From assembly GCA_900708905.1 (NCBI GenBank), contig CAADRB010000018.1:1187668-1251667 (forward strand): a DNA stretch of 64,000 nucleotides, written 5' to 3'. The first letter of the stretch is position 1, and each line of letters begins with the position of its first letter. The stretch comes from Hymenolepis diminuta. Its lineage: Eukaryota > Platyhelminthes > Cestoda > Cyclophyllidea > Hymenolepididae. The position numbers and the translations under genes are program-made. This document shows, piece by piece, positions 12,390-23,438 of this stretch. Under the pieces are notes generated by a model, which was not told the origin of the DNA, made no database searches, and saw only the letters and a list, made by a program, of their open reading frames with translations.

Positions 12390-15300
12390 TCATTGTTTAA
12401 CCTCAGCAGAAACAGGCGAATTCTGCGAAGAGACCGATTCCGTTGTTATTCGTTCTTTCACATCAGAAAAGTGAAGATTAGCGATTAAATCGGTGCGACC
12501 GATCGTGGTTAGTGCCCGGCTCAGTATATCTGACTGAAATCAAGATACGCTTAAATGAGAAATGTGGAAAAATCACTACATTTAGACAGCACTGAAATTT
12601 ACTCTATCCTCCTTCAGTGGTAAATGTTTAATCCAACTTCTCAGCATCATCAGGGTTTTGTTCTTTCCCAAATATTCCGCCCTCCCTCCAATAGCTTGAA
12701 GTTGAGTTCTGGAGAGATTCAGCGCAGCTCCTAGATATCTCCAACTGTCGTCGGACAATTTACCAGCTATTTGTTTTAGTGACTCATCTGTTATCCCATC
12801 TAAAACAATCATGAAATCAAGCTACTTATCATTGATTTAAGTAGCGATCTATATAATCAGAAAGCTTACCGTTTGCTTCAAATTGATATGAAATTACTGT
12901 CTTATCAATATCTGCCTCACTCTCCCTTTTTGGGAGTGTGATAAGAAGTTGGCACAGAACAACAGTTTGCAATTCTGTGATAAATCTACCCTTTGTTCTG
13001 TCCCGTCTGTTTGGGACTCTAACAAGATTCATGTAGGACATTTCGACAAATCCGCGGTAATTTTGACAGGAAACCTGGGCTGATGGATCAGATTCTTTTA
13101 CTTCAATCTGAAGAGAGGGATAATTAAGTTCCAGTTGGATACACCTTACCATGTATTCATTGGGCAGCGCCGAATTGAAAGTCATTTTCATTTTGAGATT
13201 CTCTTTTTCCATCTTAAGTGTGTCATTCTTAAGACGAATATTGCCCTTTAAGTTAATGTCAAATCGTTGCCTTTCATATACAAATAGTGGTCCAATCGGT
13301 TTAGCACCTTCAGTATAGCCTTTGCTAGCCATTTGAGCAAGCGTCTTTTCAAGATCCTCAATAAGACACAGGGCAAAACAGACTTTACCCGGGTCTTCGT
13401 TTTTCTGTCTCAAGCATGCATAGACAATGCGCTGAGAAATACTCCTTTCTAGTATCTGAGCCATAGGAATTAAACACTCATTCTCGACCGCTGTTCTAGT
13501 CTCTATAGCCATGAATCTAAAACGTTATCAAATATTTGGAGTACCTGATGTTTCAAGTGCTGTTATGATTAAAGTAGTTCTACTAGAAACTTACTTTCGA
13601 GGGACGATGCGATTAATGCTAAAACAGCAAACATCGGCATTTTTGGTATCTACAAACTCAATATTCTTCCATATCTTCCAGTCAGAATTTTCTAGACCGG
13701 CCCACATGAGAGTCACAACAGAATGACTAGAATTAGATCCGGCAAGGAGTTTTGGGAGGAGAAGTGAACTTTGAAAGGGATCTAATCCTTTGTGGCTAAC
13801 AGTACCTTCACTTCCCTCCTCCTTTTCTTCTACATTTACTTCTGCAGATGCCGAAAAGTATAAAATTCAGCTTTAGATAACTCAAAACTAAGTTGATTTC
13901 GAAAATGGCTGCTTTTATTATAACTCCGAATTTAGCCTTGCGTAAATCAAAGATGGAATTCTCATTTCCAGTAGCTGATACTAATTTTAATAGAACCGAC
14001 TATATGGCCAAATCCCAAGTAGAAAATTAATAAGATATGTCCCCTTTCTGTAAGATATATTCTGAAGGAAAATAAATATGGCTCTTGGCCCCTTATCCAA
14101 AGTATTGGCGACATTTAACGCAAATAAAGAAAAAATATTTCCTGAAGCTTCTCTTATTAGAAATTCACATTTTACGCCCCCTGCTTATCAGAACAATTCA
14201 GTGCAGTTGTCCATATCACTGTGTGCGGAAATGAGCGTCTATCTCATGACATCTGAATTGTAAGACACGAACGTTGATCTCTGTCCCAGCAGCTAGCCAA
14301 AGTTTTACTTACCTCTTTGCTCACTATCCTCTTCCGAATTTTCCTCCTTCTTTCGTCCAAGAAAAGCATCAGGCATTGAGGCATTCGATAAAATGATAAC
14401 TTGATTTGATGGATTATTCTCTGTCAGAGGCAAGGTGATTAACGCATTTTTGAAAAGGATCTTTTTCGGTCCGGCTGTTAAGACCAAAATAAAGTTACAA
14501 TTATGAAAACTGGGTTTACTGCTATTGAAAAAATATGAGTGAACTTACTGAGGGTAACTAGAGCACTGCACGATGTGAACTGAGACATGAAAGACCAATT
14601 TTGATCACGTAGTATTTGAGCATGATGCTGATTAATGGGCTGGACCTATGGAGGAAGCACGAGTGGATACATAGAATCAACTGGGAAAGTTTAGTACTCA
14701 ATATACTGCTTACCTGAATTGAGTAAGTACAGTCGATTTTCAGTCCTCCTGGAGGAATATTAAATGTTACCCTCTTGTCCACAAGTGATGTTATCTTCCC
14801 GCCAGCTTTTCCAATTTCTCCACTATCTCGACGAATTCTCACAGCGGGAGCAAAAGTTAGGGGCACAGTGAGACGCGGTAGTTTAAATTCTAGGTAATGA
14901 GAATCCTCGTTGACCACATCAGAAGTCGGCATATCTAACCACGTAGTTTGAAAAGGTTCTAAATCATCCTGGAAAGTAGGTCTATTTTTAATGATTTCAG
15001 TAGTGTTTATGAATTAAAATACGACTTGTTCAAACCTACGTTTTCATAAAGTATTCTCTTGGATAACCTGTTGTCTATTCCCGCATCACTTGATTCCATC
15101 GCGTAAACTACTACCTCTCTAGTAGGATTTTTACTGTAAGTATGAGGAATACCAATGATCCAGGGTTCATCGGGCTAGGGAAGTAATGTTTTTTTCATTT
15201 TGCGATTAGGCAAACTCATAAAAATTGATTGTGTTACCTACTTACCAGAATGCAAATCAGCTTAGGATGTTTAGGTCGAATGCAAACGAAATTGGCGATA

Positions 15301-17743
15301 ACTTCAGCATTACCGGGGAGATTAGGCCATTCTGCATCGAAACTGCCGAAAGTACATATCAAACGATCATCACTGATCAAACAATCTGCAGGAGCCCGGA
15401 CGTAGCAAATTACACGTTCATTATCACCCACTCGTGTTGTATAGCTTAAAATGTGTGAAAATAATTAATTTATTATTAAATTCATATAATAATTATCGCA
15501 AGAAGAATGGTAATATTTGAGCTCAGGCTTGAAATCAACGATTGGAATGAATGCTCACACTACTGCTGATGTGATTTTGTCAATTGGAGAAGCTTCAAGA
15601 AGTTTTCAAGTTAACCATGACAAATCAAAATGCCTTTACGTCTGAGTGTGCATGGTAGCCCTAACCACTTATTTATCTAGTGTACTGGAGTAGTAACAAA
15701 TCCACTTACACATATTTGACCCAGTCTTTAGGTGCCGGTCTTTCAGAAAGTGCAATTTCTTCTGGATTCAGTTGTCCCTCAATGTTAATTTCTGATTCCA
15801 CTCTCGCTCTTTCAGCTGCTTCCAATTCATACTGTCGTTCTTCTTCCACTACAGTTAATCCATCAGCATCATCTTTTGCACGTGTTTCAGCTAATTCAGC
15901 ATCTTCCTTATCGCTGCGTCCGGATAACCGGGATTCGATATCCTCCAGATCAAATTTGGTTGTTTCATGGGCGATTTGCAATTCTTTATTACCAGCCCAG
16001 ATGGCAGTACACGCAGCTAACCGCCAGACAGTCAACGGTGAAGCAATAAAACTTATTTGATGAGTAAAATCAAAGTTGATTTTGGCTGATTCTACCATTC
16101 TTTCTTTGAGGTTGTTCATAATAATTTCGTAGTCTATAAAACAACATACATCATAGACTTTATTGGTCGACCTTGAAGTATTACGTTGTTTTATATGTGA
16201 AAACCTCGTTTGACATTTATTTTTAGATATGGCTTACCTGCAAAAAATAATAGAATGTCGAAGTAGCACAAAGAGGATTATGAAAAATCCCATTACAAAT
16301 GAACCTAGCTCTGTGAAGGACAAAGTAAGGGGTGGGGTAGGTGATTCACTATTACCATTACCATGGGATTGTCGGCTAATTCAGGTGTTTCGTAAGACTA
16401 GAACAGGAAACTGAATTTCGTGAAGTCGTTTAGCCAGTATTTTTTAAACGAATTCTTGACCATATAGATTTATTCATGTATTCATTATTATCATTCCCGT
16501 TCAACAGGAATTTTCCGTCTTATTCAGTCTCGAATGAAGACCTTCGTTGCTATTCCTGCAGCCTAGTTAAGAAATATGAGGTGACGTAGTAGTAAATAAA
16601 ATGCGACGACAAACAACCAAACAAATTCAAACGCTGTGTTTTTGACACGACGCCGAAAAAAGTTGAGGCAGCAGAACTCATAATTTTTATCAGATTTGCC
16701 TATTGTTCCTATCGCTGTGTACTTGCGCTGCTCTTGACAGCTTAACAATCTGTACAAAATCTGTCATTGGACCCACAGTGAATTTACCTTCAAAAGTCAA
16801 CCGTATGAAGACTAATGATCTTTGTTAAATTGATAAATAGTTTGAATAAACTACAATATTGTCTTCTCTCTTCTTTCAGGTTTGATAAATTGTCGCTTAC
16901 AACAGTTTAGGAAATGGGGTCCTGCAAATGCTACATAGAAGAAAACAACACCTCCATAAATAAAGCTCCAACTTCAATACAAAACAAATCTGCTGAAGAT
17001 GGTCAAAGTACAATGCATATACGTAATTTCTGTAATTTTTGGAATTTTAATTTCTGCAAAATGAATGGTAGTAGATAATTAAACTGCGAACTGTCCAACT
17101 GAAATATCAGACTGAACTTAGACTGACAAAGCAGATTACACCTGACCTCCTTTGGTTGGAATGAGAAAAAAATTAATTCTTTTATCATTAGAAAAGCCTC
17201 TATGTCCCTGCTGTATTAGCTATTCGTGATAGTAATAGCATTAATTTATTACTGATGGATTTTACCTTCCACTGTGATGCCAGCATTATCCCAGTCTTCA
17301 TTCGCAGTTGCCAATGCTTTATCATAAGCTCTCTGATCAAACTCATTGATGAGTTTAAAAATAGGTGTGAGAGCTGGAATCTGATCCACAACTTCTTTGA
17401 TGAATTTTTCGGCAACTTCATAAATTTGTCTATGCAAATTCTTCAATTCCTCCATTCGTTCTACGAATTCTGCAGGTTTCATACTTTTCAGACGTGTCAA
17501 TTCATCTGATATTGTTCTCCGAAGAACTGCCGGGGTCATGTTTGATGAGGGCTTGAGATCGTTTAGATCGTTGATTTGGGACTTTTTAGAAAATGTTTTT
17601 TGCTCTTCTTCCGATACTTCTTTCTGCATTTCCTCAATGTCCTCATTTTCTTCAAGTTCTTTCTCGTTATTTTCGTCATTGAAGGCTTCATCCGCTATTT
17701 CAGAGGTATGAGATGGTAAATCTGGATCCTCAGACATATACAA
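12390..17743 (-). CDS. ZU5-UPA-death domain protein with novel helical N-terminus
   Basis: Eleven exons chain on the minus strand with consistent phase: 17743-17266, 16133-15710, 15444-15246, 15174-15040, 14968-14714, 14645-14549, 14474-14313, 13841-13595, 13516-12870, 12799-12603, 12533-12390 (2985 nt, 994 aa). Residues 1-300 are acidic and helical, with no domain I recognise. Residues ~301-460 resemble a divergent first ZU5 (GIPHTYSKNPTREVVVY). A second ZU5 starts near the GG at 468-469 and IPPGG at 483-487. A UPA domain covers ~666-880. A death domain covers ~882-975 (LKQIAGKLSDDSWRYLGAAL ... MLRSWIKHL ... RALTTIGRTDLI). This is the C-terminal block of ankyrins and PIDD, but no ankyrin or leucine-rich repeats precede it. 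No membrane segment was seen, so it is probably cytosolic. Role inferred: membrane-skeleton adaptor or death-fold signalling scaffold. The PIDD-type HFS self-cleavage motif is absent; CFS occurs near residue 655. The last exon completes death-domain helix 6, so a stop at 12582 is only intron read-through. Confidence 0.85.
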
Positions 17744-18212
17744 TTATAATAATTAACGAATAAATGGCGAAATCCTTCGACACGTTTTGGCTTTAAATAT
17801 CCACGATGTGTTATTGATCGAAAGAATCTACAGTGAATATCTCGCTCAAAATGTACAACTTACGTCTCTACATATTGCAACTCTTTTAATTTATGTACTT
17901 TTAACTATTTTGGAAAAGTGAGAAAATCAAAATAGGTGTGACAAGCCCTGTTATATTTTTTTCCTTATGTCACTTTCCACAGCAAAATGGGATAAAATAT
18001 CATCGATATTCATAAAACTTATAAAGGAGTTGAAAAATTGGTAGATTTAGAACTTAGAAATTATAAATTTTTAGATTCAATAATGACCAGTCTCATGTCA
18101 TTCAAAAAATCCTTTGCTTCAAGACTGATCTTATCTTAGTCCTATATTGTTGATAATCAAAAAGGTTTCCGAAAAATTATTGAGTAAGCATTCGAAATTA
18201 ATAAACATCATT

Positions 18213-18375
18213 TATGTCAGTAGTGCAGCGGTCAACTTTCACGTCGATTCATGAAATAGATGTATATCGACACAAATCCAACAGCATTGGTTAATTCTGA
18301 TCAGCATGAGAGATGACTGAATGTGAATTCCTTATGAGATTGGCTCCAGAAAACTCTTCCTCACATAAGTTAAGT
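18213..18375 (+). repeat. SINE-like repeat, copy 3
   Basis: Begins with an A-box-like GTAGTGCAGCGGTCAAC. It contains GCATTGGTTAATTCTGATCA, followed by GGCTCCAGAAAACTCTTCCT, matching copies 1 and 2 in order. The B-box is decayed. Confidence 0.45.
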
Positions 18376-19915
18376 GTTTTGATACTTTTCAAAATGGTGT
18401 ATGACAGAGCTTTATTAAATTAGTATAGCTTTTTAAATTAGATTTTTAATAAGTTTATTTTTTCTGATTTTACTCTCCATCCAATACGATTAGTTAGGGG
18501 ATTTTAACCTTCCATGGATCCTTTTATTAAACTCGAAGTAATCAGATAGATTACAATTAATCACTTTACGGGTTTAAATATGATGACTGTAATTCTTGAA
18601 ATTTGTTTGTCCTGCTTGCTTAGGCAACTGTATTGAATTCATATTAGTAGCATTAGTACCTAAAATAACTGGAGATAATGATAATTATTCAGTAATCAAT
18701 TTACGTTTGATATCCTTTCATCGCCAAAACATTGGTCATACTGAAGAAAATTTGTTGAATAAATTATTTTTTATTAACTTTTGACGTTACTATTAAGGTA
18801 GTGTCCGTGAAATTGTTTTAAGAAATCGAGTACTAAAATGTGTGAAAACTTTTGGACTTTTTACCTGATATTTTCATCCTAAAATTCAAATTTCTCCTAA
18901 AATGAGGGAATTAGAAGTCTGTTATTTAGGAATATCATACGCTTCACAGTTCTTTTTTTACTGATTTGTATCCCGCCTATCAGTTCACTCACCACCACCT
19001 CCTTTCTGCGAAAATTTACGTCAATTTCCATTGCACAGTGTTCTGCCTGAGCTCACCGACTTTCCTGCCACAGTTTTGTTACTACTTATGATAAGCATAT
19101 ATCAAAAGCAGATATGGATTTCTCCATTAACAGAAAAAATCATGTGCAAACTAGCAAGAGAAATCACACACAGAATCTGCGGTTAAAAACAATCAATCTC
19201 CGCACTGCTACACAACTACAAACAATCTAGCTACGGTGGTTGTTATGGTTACCACTTATCTTAACTTGAAGCCATATTTATAAGAAAAGTAAATTACAAA
19301 AAGGCAATAAACCCACGCTAATGGAGCAAGGCTGTTTCAATTTCACGCGTACAGTGCATGTCTTGTTGTGTGTTCTCAAGAGGTCACACTCATACTATCT
19401 GAACATACTTACCAGTTTCATAAAGGGAGTTAAATTTTATTCATCCTTCTGTTATCGAGACGATAAAGGAAAGGGGATTTTACGCCGTCATAATATTGGG
19501 TTAAGCATAAATAGGTAGATGAAGGTGACAATAGCCTGAATGATAAATATCGGCTAGCACACATTCCGAATTAATGCTGACCTCAGGACAAATTTTAAAT
19601 CAATATTTGTCATCTCATCCCACGCGTATATTATCACTCTGGTTCTCCTTAGTGAACCCAATTCCATCGTTTCTTTTGCTACCTTAGGTGACCGGCGACC
19701 TCAATAGATGCACTGATGTTTCCCTATTTGGTAATTTCCAAAGGATTAAACGTTTTGTTATATCTCGATTCTTAAAAAAACTAGTTTGCTTCCATTCAGA
19801 CATCTTCCCGCTGACTCTATATACTGCCACAGCGTTCAGATTGCATAATAGTATGCTTACATTAACCGTCATATACATATATTCTGGCGTGCACCGGAAT
19901 TACACGTCATCACTA

Positions 19916-20169
19916 TGTCACGACTTGACGAGGTCAGCAGTTTTGTCTGCTGTCTAACCAATCATAGTCTGACACATGGCATAGCACCGAACAATGATTG
20001 GTTCAATCTTCTCCGGCCAATCTCCAATGAGACAAATCCTATACCAAAGGTCTAAACAGAATCCTATTTTCATCTATAAATGCTTGGTTACTAGATTAGT
20101 CATGTCTGATTAAGTCTCTCTCTCTACCTCTGGAATTTGAGCACGTATAACAAACTTCAGTCTCGTCCA
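19916..20169 (+). mobile_element. Probable solo LTR (254 bp)
   Basis: The segment begins TGTCACGACTTGACGAGG and ends CAGTCTCGTCCA, giving the TG...CA termini of LTRs. It is flanked by CACTA on the left and GACTA on the right, a 4-of-5 match to a target-site duplication. It carries several CCAAT/ATTGG boxes, a TATAAA at 20075-20080 and a CT-rich stretch downstream, which reads as a U3-R-U5 layout on the plus strand. No internal retrotransposon sequence adjoins it, so it looks like the product of LTR-LTR recombination. It does not match the LTR at 60.4-60.9 kb by eye, so a different family is likely. Confidence 0.5.
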
Positions 20170-22092
20170 GACTAATCACGTTTTGGAGATACGATATAAT
20201 AGTTCTGTAAAAACCCAAGTGTATGGTTAGCATATCATTATCACAAACATTTCATTATAAATCAGTAAAGTCGATTAAATTAGGGAAGTTTCAATTTCTG
20301 AAATCCTCCAATATGCATTCACGATTTCTACAAATTTCACATTTTCTTAATTGAATTAATTCTTGCAATAATTTTTATTAAACATCAAGAGTTTTTGGAA
20401 CATTGACTCAAGGCTTATTTTTAATTGCAAAATATGTGGTTAAAGGAAGGGAAAAGCGGTAAGCGCGATCAATCATCGATGAATAAATTGTGACGCTTAT
20501 AATTGTGAGCACATAACAAGCGCGTCGCTAATTAAACGAAGTGTGAATTCTATTTTCGCTCACTTGAGTGAGGAGAAAGAATTTAGATTGCTTCCACATG
20601 TAATCAATCCTCTAAGGTCAAAATACAACACAAATTTGACAGTGAATTTTTTGATCCATAAACACAAACATGTGTTTTTTTGTTCTTGCGTCAGCAATGC
20701 ATTCTAGCTCCATTCGGATTCACTCATATGGTTTTCTCATTATTTCGAGTCATATCTGCTCATAATTGCTTTTGGTCCTTACAATAGTGACATTTCCATC
20801 GTGTTGTTAAATGCCTTGACAATCGAACGTTCAAAAATATGATCATTACCGTGTATCATCATTCATGCATTCTTATGTGGTATAGGTTAATACGACATTC
20901 ACTTGTAATTATGCATTTCTACTTTAATCCTCGGCATAGAGTTGCATTATAACATCACAGGTGGGAGTTTGACAGTATTACAAGTGCTTGGGTCAGATTA
21001 TTTATTGCAGCTCTGTCTGAAATTTCTTATACAAGATGTTCACATACGCTTACCCAAATAATAATATACCATGTATCACGCTAAAAGAGCTGTCCTATAA
21101 ATTTTGTAAAATGTCATTTGGTATTTGTGCTTCTCCTCGTTATCCCTGCCGAAAGTACTTCAGTTTTCACTGATATTCCATTTGGTTCTCCTTCTTTTAG
21201 TGATTAGTGCAAGCTCGAGGTTTTAAAAAAGGTAAGAGAGTTTCGATGACTGATTTCGGAGGTGGTCAAGTATGAGGAGTTCGGCCACCAGGACATTTTT
21301 TACGCAATTAGTATATTTTTAATTCCGTCGGTAAAAATTATATGCCTTTTGGCAGAGTCTTTGCATTTGTCATGCGTTCTTCAACTTCAGTGAGTTATCT
21401 AAAGACTAGGATTATCAAAGGTCTATTTTAATTAGCTATTCACTCTATAAAAATTGCAAGTCTTTTATTTAATTTTCTTTTAATTAAAACAGCTATTTAC
21501 TTGAGTGTTATAATACGCAGTAAGTCTATTTCTGTAGGTACTTCTGTTAGCTGTCTTCAGTGTGTGCTATAAAGAGAGATATAAAACCTTCAGCCAGTCG
21601 CTTGCAGCCAGGTTTCTGAGCAACTATCCTCTTAAATTTAATCATCATGATAATAAGTAGTAATTTTCCATAAATACAAGCAAGCATACTCTGCTTAAAA
21701 TTTTGTAACTTCAATAGAGTAACTTCTACAAAAAATGGGGGACTGCCCGAAAAGATCCAGATGACTTCATGATAACCTGACTCAACTTGATCACATTTTA
21801 TCATTTACATCCATTTAGAAAAACAAATTTGACGTTCAAGGGAGATTAACCATGCTCAAGTCACTGAGTCTCAGAGGTTTTTTGCACATAATCAGACACT
21901 GGAAGCCAGGTTACCATAACGTCCCAGTCACCTCCGTGATTTTCAATGCATTTTCGTTTTATTGCTTATAGCATAATAATAGAGATTGGGATATCGTTAA
22001 TGCCCAAATAATTAGACTTGAAAAATGAGGGTAGGTGTCTGCTAGGGATGGTCTGATCCAGTTCTCCACTTCGTTCTTTTATTTGGTGTCAG

Positions 22093-22297
22093 CAACATTC
22101 AGTGCGACAAGTGCCCAGATATGAATACATATAGAGTCAAACAGTCAAAATGGAGTTTAAAAGGGCACATTGAGCAGGCAGAAAGGGCTGCACTATTATC
22201 AAGGAATAAAACTTTTAGAAGGCCAAAAATCATAATTAAAGACATAATCGGAAAAAAATATTTTGAAGACGTTAAACATGAAAGCAAATGGAAATAA
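22093..22297 (+). other. Exon-like open stretch, unidentified
   Basis: Directly after a good splice acceptor (pyrimidine-rich tract ending in TCAG at 22092) there is an open frame of 67 codons to a TAA at 22295-22297. It has a coding-like composition rich in Lys and Arg, a CDKCPD start and KIIIKDIIGKKYFEDVKHES near the end. It could be a terminal exon of an unrecognised plus-strand gene or a relic of a mobile element. I found no upstream exon that clearly joins it, and no family is recognised. Confidence 0.25.
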
Positions 22298-23438
22298 ATG
22301 GCAAAGTATGCCGGGATGTTAATGTAAATTAAAGGATTAAGTGTCAGGGAATGTTACAGCTAACCAAATAAATATTCTAACATAAATCAATATAAATTTT
22401 GTGGAAATGTGTTAAATCGTAGGTCATGAAAAAGTTACGGAACTTTATGGACTTTTCGACTACATTTCCAGATTCATATGCGAACAGTTTCTGGCTTGTG
22501 ATTATCACCGTAATTTGAACTGAAATTATAAAATTTGAAAAAATTTCCGGCTATTGTGAACATTACGCACAATGATGGAATTCTATGAGGAAATCAACTC
22601 TATATTTAAAAATGACATTTTCCATCATATTTAGAAACTAATTCTTCCAGAAATAATTCATAGCTCCTATTATAAACTTTCCTTTACTCCGATATTGTTT
22701 GAAATATTGATACACTCAAGCACAAGCATATTATTTCTCATTACAAAATAATGATAATATTTTTAGGTTTGAATAGTGATAATTGTGGGTGGGGAAACTC
22801 CGGTTTTTCACTGTATTAAAAGGATAAATATACTCTGATGACATAGACTAACCAGTCTATTCTATCTACCAGTCAATTAGCGCTAAACTCAAAAGAGACA
22901 AATTACCTTTCAGGACCCTATAAAATGCATTCCGAAATTTAACTTTGGGAATGTAGGGACGTAATAGAAAGGCGGAAAAATAAACAAACTTCTAACTTAG
23001 ATGAGGTGACACTATTTCGATGTCCTGATTTATTCTCTACATATATGTACCTCCCAATTCACTTCATTTATTTAGGAGAACTTTTTAGTTTAGATAAAAT
23101 ACAATTATTTTATATTCCACTATATTATTGGTAATGATTAATCTTATTTCTATAAGGAAACGGTATCAAATGGACATTCAGGAATTATAATATGTACGGT
23201 CTAACAAAATCCACTTGAAGATAGGTTCATATTCTTGTTCTTAAGGGCATACTAAGAAAAGAGAAGTAGACTGGATCGTTCGTTAAGAAGTTCATTGAAA
23301 AACGGGGCATAAAAAGATATCTCAAATTGTTAATTAAACAATTATCTTGGGTAAGTGAATTGAAACGCATGGTTTTAAATTCCTTCGATCACAGACCAGG
23401 CTTCACAAGTACACATAATAAGAGATTTATGGATTAAC
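22298..23438. other. Non-coding stretch
   Basis: AT-rich sequence with no supported gene, repeat or regulatory element seen. Confidence 0.4.

Larger units (their letters stand above)
17744..22092. other. Intergenic DNA upstream of the ZU5-death domain gene
   Basis: Apart from one SINE-like copy and one probable solo LTR, listed separately, I see no supported gene. A few short open frames (for example 18596-18784 and 19321-19518 on plus) lack splice context and recognisable motifs. Confidence 0.4.

Noticed and set aside
12582..12602. Stop codon at 12582 as the C-terminus of the death-domain protein
   Set aside because: It lies in an intron; splicing from 12603 to 12533 restores the last helix of the death domain in phase.
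15680..16060. 126-codon plus-strand frame
   Set aside because: Antisense shadow of exon 2 of the ZU5-death domain gene.
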